Shown: positions 7,097-15,199 of the stretch, one piece after another
Numbering within the stretch: position 1 is the stretch's first letter
Layout: the number at the start of each line of letters is the position of its first letter
Assembly: GCA_964533785.1 (NCBI GenBank)
Contig: CAZHNG010000152.1
Span: forward strand, 1-15,199
Length of the DNA: 15,199 nt
Reading direction: 5' to 3'
Origin: JANQRV01 sp964533785
GTDB taxonomy: Bacteria > Bacteroidota > Bacteroidia > Chitinophagales > Saprospiraceae
The notes under the pieces: generated by a model
Databases searched by the model: none
Seen by the model: only the letters and a program-made list of their open reading frames with translations
What the model was told of the DNA's origin: nothing
Made by a program: the position numbers and the translations under genes

Positions 7097-10000
7097 ATGA
7101 AAAAAAATGTACTTATCGCGGTACGGCTTAGATTTTCACATGCTCTATTAACATTCATGTTACTTTGCAGCATCCTGATGGGGCTCAGTGCACCACTAGC
7201 CGCTCAGTGTCCCATTTCCGCCAATCCTTCAAACTTTAGCGGAGGAATTGTTAATTTAAACGTAGGTGGGGGAAATTTCAACGGTGACATCTGGCAAATT
7301 ATAAGTTCCGGAGACGATATTTGGTATGATTTTGTAACCTCACCTTTCAATAAAAACACAAATTTAAGGGTGTATGGTAATGGATCAATTACCATTGGCT
7401 ATTTCAGCGATACAGGCAATGCCACACCGGATTGTGAAATAACTTTCACCATCAATAACGGCATCTGCAACGATGCTCCGATAACCACTCCCTGTACCAA
7501 TTGCAGTCCTACCTGCGCAGAATGCCCGCCCCCCGTTATAGCGGATAACCCTCCAATAGATCCCAATATCGATTGTAATGATCTGGAAATAGCACTGATT
7601 CTAGATGAGTCTGGTTCTATGGGTGGTTTTGAAGCTGATGTCAAAGACGGAGTACTAACCTTTTTGCAAGCACTTTCCTGTACCGGAGCAAGGGTAGTTT
7701 TTTATGAATTTGACCAAGCATCACGACCCGTTGAAGGCACTTACCGCTTAATTGACAATAATTTGATCGAGGATATAGAAGACTATTTTGACCAGGTTAA
7801 TCCTGATGATGCCGATCAATATAATCCCAGCGGAGGAACTAATTGGCAAAATGCTTTCAACGCTGTGATATCTGACGTATCTAACGGCTTAACATTACCT
7901 GACCTTACGCTGTTCCTGACCGATGGCAACCCAACTTTTAATGATGACACCGCGGATTTCGATTGCGAATCGGGTGCCGGTTCGGCAGATTTGCCAGATA
8001 TTATGAATGCCATGCTTGCTGCCAATGACCTGAAAGCCTTGGGCAGTCACCTATTCGTTTTAGGTTTAGGAGGTAAGCTGGATGTCGCCAATATGAAAAG
8101 AATTACCGGTCCTACCGAGTACGAAAATATGGTTACCTCCATCCAGGAGGCTGATTTTGCGCTGGAAGATTTTGATGCCTTGGCGGAATGCCTCGCTTTT
8201 TTTGCGGATGAATTATGTGCGTTTGAATCGGAAGCCATTTCAAGTGATGAGTGTGGCAACAATGCCGATGGGGAGATCGATATCGTTGGGCCAACAGGTG
8301 GCGTCATTTACACCTATGAATTATTTAAATTGATCGAAGGGACATTCGTTTCTCAAGCTCCGCCGGTTACCACTTCTGGAACTACAGTTATTCAAGGCCT
8401 TGAAGCAGGTCAGTACCGCATTGAAGTGGATCTCATTTTTTCCGACGACTGTATCCGAAAAGAAACCTTCTTTGAGACCATCACTAATTTTCCGGATGTC
8501 GTTTGCGAAATCGACCAGATTACCCCGCCAAGTTGTAGTGAGGATGGCAGCGCCAGCGATGGTAGTATCAATTTGGTACTAACAAGCGGTACTGCACCTT
8601 TTACGTTTACGATCAATTCGGTACCGGTTACTCCCGTTGACAACGGGAATGGTACATTTACTTTTAACGGCTTGAGCGAAGGAACTTATGAAATTGAAAT
8701 CACTGATGTTAACGATTGCAATAGTGTCTGTACTGAGGTGGTTTTGCCTAATCAAATAATTCCAGATTGTTCTGCTACCGGCGGCCGGCTCACTTGCGAG
8801 ATTACGTCCTTGCAATTGACAGCAACTACTGATGCGCCAAATGCTTCCTTCAGTTGGAGCGGACCGAATGGCTTTACATCGACTGCTCAAAATCCAACGG
8901 TAGATAATCCTGGGCTCTATACCGTAGAAATAACCAATGATAACAATGGCTGCACAAGTACTTGTACCGCGGAGGTGACTCAAGATATAGCCTTACCAAA
9001 TTGTTCCGCCACTGGAGGTGAACTGACTTGCACCACGAACAGTATAACGTTAACAGCAACGACTGACGCCAATAATGTAACTTTCAACTGGACGGGCCCC
9101 AATGGCTTTACTTCAACCGAACAGAACCCTGCAGTTAGTGAGCCAGGTTCCTATACCGTTGTAGTTACCAATGAAGACAATAACTGTTCCAGCAGTTGTT
9201 CGGCTGAAGTTACACAAGACATCGCTTTACCAAGTTGTTCCGCAACTGGAGGGCAATTAACCTGTACCACTACTGCTATACAGTTAACTGCGACTACTAA
9301 CGTAGCTGGCGCGATCTTCAATTGGACCGGCCCTAACGGCTTTACCTCAACCGAACAGAACCCTACCGTGAGTGAACCAGGTTCTTATTCTATACAAATT
9401 ACTGATCCGAATAATGGTTGCAGCAGCTCTTGTACTGCGGAAGTAACACAAGACATAACCGAACCTAGTTGTACCGTAACGGGCGGGCAACTGACGTGTA
9501 CGACGAATAGCGTACAACTAACAGCAGTAACGGATGCTGTCAATCCAATTTTCCGTTGGACCGGGCCGAACGGCTTTACTTCCAATGAACAGAACCCTAC
9601 CGTAAGTGAACCGGGAACTTACACCGTCGAAATTACCAATAGCGATAATGGCTGTAGCAGCAGCTGTACAGCCGAAGTAACACAGGATACCGAATTACCC
9701 AGTTGTTCTACAACAGGCGGGCAACTAACGTGTACGACTACCAGCATACAACTAACCGTTACCACCGATGCAACGAATGCCACGTTTAATTGGACCGGGC
9801 CGAACGGCTTTGTATCTGCTGAACAAAACCCCACCGTCAATGAAGCAGGCAACTACGTTGTCGAAGTCACTAGCCTGGATAACGGTTGTACTTCCAGTTG
9901 TTTTGCAGTGGTCAACCCTGTAGTTGAATTAGCCGTAACCTGCAGCGCTACACCGGTCACTTGTGATGATGATGAAGGTAGTTCTGACGATGGTACGGCA

Positions 10001-13000
10001 ACAGTATCGATCACGAGCAGTGGTACCGGAACGCTTACTTACCTCTGGGATGATCCTGCTGGACAGACAACGCCTACTGCTACCGGCCTTGCTCCGGGCA
10101 CATACACCGTAACGGTAACGGATGCGGTTGGGTGTACGGCCATTTGTATGGCTGAAGTACAGCCAGCCACACCATTAGCCATATCCTGTACAGCAACGGC
10201 CGAAAATTGTGGAGATCGTGGAGAAGGTGCTAATGATGGCACTGCTACCGTCGTTGTTGAGCGTAGTGGTGCCGGAGCTTTGACCTATCAGTGGGACGAT
10301 CCAATGGCGCAAACAACACCTACCATCACCAATCTGGCACCAGGTACCTATACGGTTACCGTCACCGATGCTAATGACTGTACTGCCGTGTGTAGTGCAG
10401 TTGTAGAACCCGCAATGAATTGTCTGCCACCCCTGGAGTGCATCGATGAATATATGGTCATGCTCGATGCAGAATGCCGTGCTGACCTAAGGGTAGAAGA
10501 ATTAGTCGATGGTTTGCTAGAGGCTTACGATGGTGAATTCTATGTCAAAGTGATCTATGCACCCGGCGATTCCTCCATCAATGAAGTAAATAGATGCGGT
10601 ACCTTTACCTACGAAGTTTATTTGCGCGATCCAGCCGATCCCGATCCGGCAAACGACCTGTTCATTTGCTCCGGAGAAATAACGGCGGTAGATAAGGAAA
10701 GGCCGGTTTGCCTGGCTCCAAAAGACGTACATATCGAATGTAAGGATGTTCCTTTCTCTCTTCCCGAAGTAAGTAAACATAGCGAAGAAGAAAAAAATGG
10801 AATTGTCTGGGGTAAACAGGAGATCAACGATCCGTACAACGCAGCTATTATTAACTGGTTAGAAAATTATGATGTGCCCTTCGGATTGCCGGCCGCGACG
10901 GACAATTGTGGCGCGACAGTAGAACTCGTCAGCGTAACATTCAATGTGCACTGCAAGGTTGGCTATATTATTCGCGAATTTCAGGCAATTGACGAGTGCG
11001 GTTTGGTATCCAACAATACCTGCAAGCAACGTATTACCATTTCCGGACATCACGACTATTGCATCAAATTTCCAAAAGATGCAGAAGCGGCTTGCGGCGA
11101 AAATCTGGTCGTTCCGAAAATTGAGTTTTTCGAAAATGGATGTGATCTATTGTCTTTGAGCATTAATGACGAACGATTTGGAGATTCGGACGGGTGTTAT
11201 AAAATTTTCCGTACCTACCGTGTCATCAATTGGTGCCAGTTCGATTCTGATATTACCTTATTTGACCGGGTGGATACGATGAATGACCTGGAGCCATTAG
11301 TGGTCGGCAGAGACGAAGATTGTGACGGGTGGCCTGGTGATGAAGACGTTTATGTCCGCTTCAAAGGACACATGAACAAAGATGGTGACCTGGAAGGGAC
11401 GACCTGGATCGACTCTAATTGTGATCCCTGGGATAATACACCAGCAGCGAGCGAAGGCTGTAACAATCCTCTCGGGCACTGGGAGGAATGGGCTGATTAT
11501 ACAGGTGGCTTCTATCAATACACCCAAATTATAAAAGTATTTGATGACGAAGCCCCGGAGATAACCTCCGTTGGGGAAGAGCGTTTTCCTTCACTCGCCA
11601 GTCCGGGCATTAATGGCGATAAATCATTTTGTGTTGGTCAGGTAAACAGGAAAGTGGAAGTATTCGAAGCCTGCACTCCTGATGAAGTTGTAGTTACAAG
11701 TGTTGTTTTAGATCCGGATCCGGCTTTGAACATAGCCCCCATTGTCTTGATGAGCCAGGAAAAACTTACCGATGCGGCATCAGATTTCGACTTTTCAATT
11801 ATTGACGAAAATCCAGTCTTTACTTTGAGCGGCAGATTTCCCTTCGGCAAACATAGTTTTATCGTTAAAATAGCCGACGAATGTGGTGGAGAAAGAGCTG
11901 CCGTGCTGAATTTTGAAGTCTATGATGCTAAAGCACCCGCTCCCATCTGCAGAGGAGCGATCAGTCTCAATTTAATGGCCATGGACGCTGACCAAGACGG
12001 GCAACTTGATCCGGATGCGGGCATGGCGTCCATTTGGGCGATGGACTTTGTAACCAGTGAGGTATGGGATTGTTCCGAGCCTATCACCTACAGCATTGAA
12101 AGAGCGGAAGACATCGATAACGGAGCGGCTCCTGATCCTACCCGAATGAGCCTTTTCTTTGATTGTTTCGACCGGGATACCGTCCCCGTTTATATCTACG
12201 CCTGGGATGCAGTAGGTAATCATGATCGCTGTGAAGCCATTGTGATCATAAAGGACCTGTCGGAACTGTGCCCGCCCGTTGAAGAAGTTAATGCTTCGGT
12301 AGCTGGGGCGATCTATACTGAAACCAATTTTGCCATTCCCGAAGTAGAAGTGGAAATTGCAGGGCAAACCACCAAAATGATGATGACTTCCGAAGTGGGT
12401 GATTATGTTTCAGAAATTCCATCCGAGCAGAATTATGTCATTACTCCGAATAAGAATACGGATCATTACAATGGTCTGTCCATTTTTGACCTGGTCACCA
12501 TTGCCAATCATATCCTGGGTAAAAAGCTGCTGGATTCTCCTTACAAACTCATTGCAGCAGATGTCAACAACTCTCAATCGATCACCAGTGCAGATTTGGT
12601 TGAACTGCGAAATTTAGTCTTGCGGACGGAAGAAAAGTTAGAACATAACAAGAGCTGGCGATTTGTCGATGCCAGTTACGTATTCCCGGATCCGAGTAAT
12701 CCGTGGGCAGAAGTTTTCCCTGAGCTGATCGCGCTCCATAATATGAAGGCAGGAGAAACTATGCAAGGAGACTTTATCGGAGTAAAAGTTGGAGACGTTA
12801 CAGAGGATGTAGTCGTTGGGCAGTTAATCGAGCCTCGTGAAATTGCCGGTACCTTTACCATCAACATTGAAGAACAGCTATTAGAAGAAGGTAAAACCTA
12901 TGAAATCCCGTTTCGGGCAGACGATATCGGAAACATTCTGGGCTATCAGTTCACACTGAATTATTCCGACTGGATCGAAGTGGTAACCATAAAGCCCGGC

Positions 13001-13528
13001 CTGGCCCCGACGGAAAGTTTTGGCTTGGCCCATCAAGGTGAAAATGCGATTACCACTGCGTGGTTTGTAGCCAATCAAAGCGAACAATTGGCTGCTCCTG
13101 GGGAAAATGAGACGTTGTTCACTTTAGTTGTAGCAGCTAAACGGAATATCTCGATGCGGGAAGTTTTCGAGATTGACTCCCGTTTCACACCTGCCGAAGC
13201 ATATAACCACTCAACAGTATTAATGGAGGTTGACCTCAACTTTATACAAGAAAGGAATACTGCATGGGCAGGATTGGAGTTGGGACAAAACCAGCCTAAC
13301 CCATTCAGCTATTCAACCATTATTCCTTACTGGCTACCAAAAACCTCTACAGCCTATTTAACGATAACCGACATGACGGGCAAAATCATTACTACATTCC
13401 GTCAGAATGGAGTAAAAGGTAAAAACCAGTTTGAAATTGATAGCAACCAGCTGCCTGCGGGTGTGCTCTATTACACTCTGGAGGCTGACGGCTCAATCGC
13501 TACAAAGCGGATGGTGGTTTTAGACTGA
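7097..13528 (+). CDS. Giant T9SS-secreted multidomain surface protein (vWA, SprB-type repeats, dockerin/cohesin-like)
   Basis: A 2143-residue exported protein, probably a surface adhesin or large matrix protein. Domains in order: signal peptide 1-36 (cleavage after LAA); Cys-rich leader 37-160; von Willebrand A domain about 163-375 with complete MIDAS (DESGS 170-174, Thr248 in SGGTN, Asp276 in LTDGNP); SprB-like modules about 380-550; five tandem 78-residue Ig-like repeats starting at Cys558, 636, 714, 792 and 870; two SprB-type repeats about 949-1107 (LAPGTYTVTVTDA in each); long Cys-rich HYR-like region about 1108-1725; carboxypeptidase-regulatory-like module about 1732-1786; dockerin-like repeats 1791-1842 with a calcium loop at 1822-1833; cohesin-like domain about 1915-2047; type A T9SS sorting domain 2061-2143 with NQPNPF. 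T9SS would carry it across the outer membrane and remove the sorting domain. SprB-type repeats are known from the Flavobacterium gliding adhesin, so adhesion or motility is plausible but unproven. It stands alone and no Shine-Dalgarno sequence is seen. Confidence 0.88.
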   Translation: MKKNVLIAVRLRFSHALLTFMLLCSILMGLSAPLAAQCPISANPSNFSGGIVNLNVGGGNFNGDIWQIISSGDDIWYDFVTSPFNKNTNLRVYGNGSITIGYFSDTGNATPDCEITFTINNGICNDAPITTPCTNCSPTCAECPPPVIADNPPIDPNIDCNDLEIALILDESGSMGGFEADVKDGVLTFLQALSCTGARVVFYEFDQASRPVEGTYRLIDNNLIEDIEDYFDQVNPDDADQYNPSGGTNWQNAFNAVISDVSNGLTLPDLTLFLTDGNPTFNDDTADFDCESGAGSADLPDIMNAMLAANDLKALGSHLFVLGLGGKLDVANMKRITGPTEYENMVTSIQEADFALEDFDALAECLAFFADELCAFESEAISSDECGNNADGEIDIVGPTGGVIYTYELFKLIEGTFVSQAPPVTTSGTTVIQGLEAGQYRIEVDLIFSDDCIRKETFFETITNFPDVVCEIDQITPPSCSEDGSASDGSINLVLTSGTAPFTFTINSVPVTPVDNGNGTFTFNGLSEGTYEIEITDVNDCNSVCTEVVLPNQIIPDCSATGGRLTCEITSLQLTATTDAPNASFSWSGPNGFTSTAQNPTVDNPGLYTVEITNDNNGCTSTCTAEVTQDIALPNCSATGGELTCTTNSITLTATTDANNVTFNWTGPNGFTSTEQNPAVSEPGSYTVVVTNEDNNCSSSCSAEVTQDIALPSCSATGGQLTCTTTAIQLTATTNVAGAIFNWTGPNGFTSTEQNPTVSEPGSYSIQITDPNNGCSSSCTAEVTQDITEPSCTVTGGQLTCTTNSVQLTAVTDAVNPIFRWTGPNGFTSNEQNPTVSEPGTYTVEITNSDNGCSSSCTAEVTQDTELPSCSTTGGQLTCTTTSIQLTVTTDATNATFNWTGPNGFVSAEQNPTVNEAGNYVVEVTSLDNGCTSSCFAVVNPVVELAVTCSATPVTCDDDEGSSDDGTATVSITSSGTGTLTYLWDDPAGQTTPTATGLAPGTYTVTVTDAVGCTAICMAEVQPATPLAISCTATAENCGDRGEGANDGTATVVVERSGAGALTYQWDDPMAQTTPTITNLAPGTYTVTVTDANDCTAVCSAVVEPAMNCLPPLECIDEYMVMLDAECRADLRVEELVDGLLEAYDGEFYVKVIYAPGDSSINEVNRCGTFTYEVYLRDPADPDPANDLFICSGEITAVDKERPVCLAPKDVHIECKDVPFSLPEVSKHSEEEKNGIVWGKQEINDPYNAAIINWLENYDVPFGLPAATDNCGATVELVSVTFNVHCKVGYIIREFQAIDECGLVSNNTCKQRITISGHHDYCIKFPKDAEAACGENLVVPKIEFFENGCDLLSLSINDERFGDSDGCYKIFRTYRVINWCQFDSDITLFDRVDTMNDLEPLVVGRDEDCDGWPGDEDVYVRFKGHMNKDGDLEGTTWIDSNCDPWDNTPAASEGCNNPLGHWEEWADYTGGFYQYTQIIKVFDDEAPEITSVGEERFPSLASPGINGDKSFCVGQVNRKVEVFEACTPDEVVVTSVVLDPDPALNIAPIVLMSQEKLTDAASDFDFSIIDENPVFTLSGRFPFGKHSFIVKIADECGGERAAVLNFEVYDAKAPAPICRGAISLNLMAMDADQDGQLDPDAGMASIWAMDFVTSEVWDCSEPITYSIERAEDIDNGAAPDPTRMSLFFDCFDRDTVPVYIYAWDAVGNHDRCEAIVIIKDLSELCPPVEEVNASVAGAIYTETNFAIPEVEVEIAGQTTKMMMTSEVGDYVSEIPSEQNYVITPNKNTDHYNGLSIFDLVTIANHILGKKLLDSPYKLIAADVNNSQSITSADLVELRNLVLRTEEKLEHNKSWRFVDASYVFPDPSNPWAEVFPELIALHNMKAGETMQGDFIGVKVGDVTEDVVVGQLIEPREIAGTFTINIEEQLLEEGKTYEIPFRADDIGNILGYQFTLNYSDWIEVVTIKPGLAPTESFGLAHQGENAITTAWFVANQSEQLAAPGENETLFTLVVAAKRNISMREVFEIDSRFTPAEAYNHSTVLMEVDLNFIQERNTAWAGLELGQNQPNPFSYSTIIPYWLPKTSTAYLTITDMTGKIITTFRQNGVKGKNQFEIDSNQLPAGVLYYTLEADGSIATKRMVVLD
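8768..9937 (+). repeat. Five in-frame tandem repeats of 234 bp
   Basis: Inside the giant gene, five consecutive 78-codon units follow each other without a single indel. Each unit has the pattern CSATGGQLTC, then FNWTGPNGFTS, EQNPTVSEPG, and a closing GCSSSCTAEVTQD, giving four conserved cysteines per unit (relative positions 1, 10, 62, 66). DNA identity is highest between neighbours: 9556-9577 and 9790-9811 are identical over 22 nt at an offset of exactly 234. The fifth unit diverges at its C-terminal edge. The pattern fits growth by unequal recombination, with beta-sandwich stalk domains as product. Confidence 0.9.
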
Positions 13529-13546
13529 GGATTATTTAGGATATAA

Positions 13547-13592
13547 ATGTATTGCCCTCTAAACTTGGGGCATAGTTTAGAGGGCAGTACAT
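13547..13592 (+). terminator. Strong hairpin after the giant gene
   Basis: An 18-bp stem (13547-13564 with 13575-13592) has a single G-T wobble and a 10-nt loop, beginning 19 bp after the stop codon at 13526-13528. No T-run follows, so it is either a terminator that does not depend on a U-tract or an mRNA 3'-end stabilising structure. It is nearly symmetric and could act on either strand. Confidence 0.55.
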
Positions 13593-13898
13593 ACAAAAAC
13601 TAGTGCCTATGTAGACGATCTGCAAAGGATATGACTTCGCAACTGTATTCTTTGGCTGCTGACCGGCGAATTGTTTATATTAATTGGTCTGAGACTGGGG
13701 GATATTTCTACTAAGGGTCTGGAGACTTAGCAGATCGCTTTATTTTGGTCTATTAGTAGGGCAAATAATCCATGTAATCGATAAATTTGCCTTGGACTAA
13801 GCCTTTCTCGTCTATTTTTCTTGCTATTTTAACATTTCCTTAGCATTTTATTCCCCATAATTAATTTTTTAAATCATCACTTCATTAAAAATTTCATC
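13593..13898. other. Intergenic stretch before the DUF4199 gene
   Basis: No gene is seen in these 306 bp. TAAATTTG at 13782-13789 matches the Bacteroidota -7 consensus TAnnTTTG and could drive the DUF4199 gene with a leader of about 105 nt, but no good -33 TTTG is found at the right spacing. The last 60 bp are very AT-rich. A short imperfect inverted repeat (CTAAG / CTTAG) lies near 13710-13730. Confidence 0.35.
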
Positions 13899-14468
13899 AT
13901 GAACGAAACGAATGAAACCTTAATCGAACAACCAAAAGTTTCATACCGGTCTATTGCTTTGCGTTACGGGCTTATTGGTTCGTTGATTTCCATTGCCCTT
14001 GGCCTTGTCTTATATGTCGCAGGCTTGGTCGATTTCGCTGATAACAACAGCCCGGGAAGTATTGCCTCTACCGTGCTTAACATTGCCATCACCATTGCCG
14101 TTTTCGTGTTGGCTGTTAAGCAACACCGTGATCAAGACCTGGGAGGATTTATCACTTTTGGCAGAGCCTTCGGGGTTGCTTTTCTTACAGGTCTGGTCAT
14201 GGCTGTCATCGGGACAATCTGGACGTTCCTATTTGTACAAGTAATTGATCCTACAATTCTGGAAACTGTTGCGGACAGTGCTCGTAATGATATGTTGGAA
14301 CAAGGCATGGATGACAGCCAGATTGAAGAAGCCTGGCCAATGGTGAGTATGTTCATCTCCGGACCAGCTATGGCATTTTTTGCCTTCCTTTTTTCCGTAA
14401 TAGGTTCCGTTATTTTTGGGTTAATTGTTGCTGCGGTAATGCAGAAAAAAAGACCTGAGAGTTTATAA
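13899..14468 (+). CDS. DUF4199 domain-containing membrane protein
   Basis: A 189-residue membrane protein with a hydrophilic N terminus and four hydrophobic segments at about residues 20-43, 55-74, 88-116 and 150-181. A polar loop rich in Asp/Glu (about 120-147) lies between helices three and four. The spacing, the short KQHRDQDLGGFITFGRA link before helix three, and the length match the DUF4199 family, which is almost confined to Bacteroidota and has no known function. The ATG at 13899 is preceded by an A-rich sequence, not a Shine-Dalgarno. It is monocistronic here: the next gene converges from the other strand, 142 bp away. The family call rests on recognition of the pattern and not on a search. 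Confidence 0.8.
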   Translation: MNETNETLIEQPKVSYRSIALRYGLIGSLISIALGLVLYVAGLVDFADNNSPGSIASTVLNIAITIAVFVLAVKQHRDQDLGGFITFGRAFGVAFLTGLVMAVIGTIWTFLFVQVIDPTILETVADSARNDMLEQGMDDSQIEEAWPMVSMFISGPAMAFFAFLFSVIGSVIFGLIVAAVMQKKRPESL

Positions 14469-14610
14469 CAGTTATAAGAAGCTTCTGAAATTTAAACTTT
14501 TCTTATATTTCTTTAGCATTTATGGAAGAATTAGCGAGTGAAGAGGTCAGCCAAGTTGCAAACTCCTCATCCTCTAATTCTCTCTATTTTAAGCCAGACC
14601 ATACCTATAC

Positions 14611-14991
14611 TCAACCGAGAGTAATGGCGATCCAGATCAAGTAGATCCAACCAATCATCAGGGTGATCCCCCCTAAAGGTGTCAGCTTCGTTAGTTGAGG
14701 AATACCGAATTGTGCCGACAAATAAATACTAAAACTAAAAAGTACTACCCCTATCGTAAAAATTATTCCCGCCCAAAACAAAGCGGTCATTAAATCCTCC
14801 GGTAAATTAGCGAATAAAACTAAACCAATTGCTGTGACGATCACTGAGTATACTTGGTTATACCGAACAGCAGTCATCACAAACCGAAAAGTTTCGCTAC
14901 TGATTTTTGGCTGCAAGCCATGTTCGGAATAAGCACCAAAAGATACGGAAATAAAGCCAAGCACTGCTCCTATTAGTAATATCGTATTCAT
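14611..14991 (-). CDS. DUF423 (YgdD-like) membrane protein
   Basis: A 126-residue protein with four predicted transmembrane helices (about 4-22, 44-62, 68-90, 104-124). Family landmarks are FGAYSEHGL (18-26, usually FGAFGAHGL), the TAVRYNQVYS segment before helix two (40-49), LFSFSIYL in helix three, and TPLGGITLMIGW (104-115). These identify the DUF423/YgdD family of small inner-membrane proteins, whose function is unknown. The ATG at 14991 has a good upstream AGAAGG (on the minus strand, about five bases before the start), the clearest ribosome-binding site in the window. It converges with the DUF4199 gene; a weak 8-bp inverted repeat (14527-14534 with 14574-14581) lies between them. Confidence 0.85.
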   Translation of the reverse strand: MNTILLIGAVLGFISVSFGAYSEHGLQPKISSETFRFVMTAVRYNQVYSVIVTAIGLVLFANLPEDLMTALFWAGIIFTIGVVLFSFSIYLSAQFGIPQLTKLTPLGGITLMIGWIYLIWIAITLG

Positions 14992-15127
14992 TTTACCTTC
15001 TTTAGTATGAATACAATAGCTACATAACTAAAATTGTTTTGACACAATCGATTATACTACCCCCAAATGATTAGAGATGCGGATGCAGAATTATTCCGCC
15101 GAAGTACCTCCAGCGCGCTACAATCCT

Positions 15128-15162
15128 ATAACCATATAACCTCATAACCATATAGTATAACC
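15128..15162. repeat. Octameric ATAACC repeat, right-hand copy
   Basis: ATAACC occurs at 15128, 15136 and 15144 (8-bp period, spacer dinucleotides AT and TC) and once more at 15157 out of register. The hexamer and period are those of the array at 211-240. The function is unknown. Confidence 0.65.
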
Positions 15163-15199
15163 ACAACAAAACTTCTACGCGCCACCAACGGCAAAAGGC

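Noticed and set aside
7204..7395. Numerous minus-strand open frames inside the giant gene (for example 9385-9585 and 9619-9852)
   Set aside because: They mirror the 234-bp repeats and low-stop codon usage of the true gene; no independent evidence of coding.
14527..14581. 8-bp inverted repeat between the convergent DUF4199 and DUF423 genes as a bidirectional terminator
   Set aside because: The stem is short (AGAATTAG/CTAATTCT), AT-rich and has a loop of about 39 nt without a T-run.

Overview
The window looks like a chromosomal segment of a member of the Bacteroidota, most likely a Saprospiria/Lewinella-type marine bacterium. The evidence is a giant secreted protein with SprB-type repeats and a type IX secretion (T9SS) C-terminal sorting domain, DUF4199 and 7TM-type AraC relatives typical of the phylum, mostly absent Shine-Dalgarno sequences before start codons, and TAnnTTTG-like promoter boxes. 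The genus assignment is inference.

Layout. Positions 1-1225 hold no intact gene: short-period 7-bp and 8-bp repeats, the broken 3' end of an AraC-family regulator gene (minus strand, 392-658), and a possibly decayed stretch at about 860-1060. A DoxX-like membrane protein (1226-1603, minus) and a Tat-exported SGNH/GDSL hydrolase (1801-2559, minus) follow. Between these two is a leader with three complementary copies of one 8-nt sequence. The hydrolase diverges, across only 57 bp, from a GH127-family beta-L-arabinofuranosidase-like lipoprotein (2617-4743, plus). That gene converges on an exported N-acyl-D-amino-acid deacylase-like amidohydrolase (4767-6335, minus). The hydrolase/GH127 pair suggests breakdown of a substituted arabinose-containing glycan, the esterase removing acyl groups and the lipoprotein cleaving L-arabinofuranosides. 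This is inferred from families and adjacency.

Positions 6336-7096 are non-coding but structured: an intrinsic terminator pointing left, candidate promoters on both strands, and a 174-bp imperfect palindrome with two internal hairpins that ends 127 bp before the next start codon. The main feature is a 2143-residue exported protein (7097-13528). In order it has a signal peptide, von Willebrand A domain with intact MIDAS, SprB-like module, five tandem 78-residue Cys-rich Ig-like repeats, two more SprB-type repeats, a long Cys-rich HYR-like region, a carboxypeptidase-regulatory-like module, dockerin-like repeats, a cohesin-like domain and the T9SS sorting domain. It is probably a cell-surface or released adhesin. 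A strong hairpin follows it.

The right end holds two small membrane proteins of unknown function, DUF4199 (13899-14468, plus) and DUF423/YgdD-like (14611-14991, minus), then another 8-bp repeat array resembling the one at the left edge. I see no rRNA, tRNA, CRISPR, insertion sequence or phage gene. I found no clear new defence or mobile system. The observations most worth checking are the structured palindrome upstream of the giant gene and the domain architecture and repeat array inside it.
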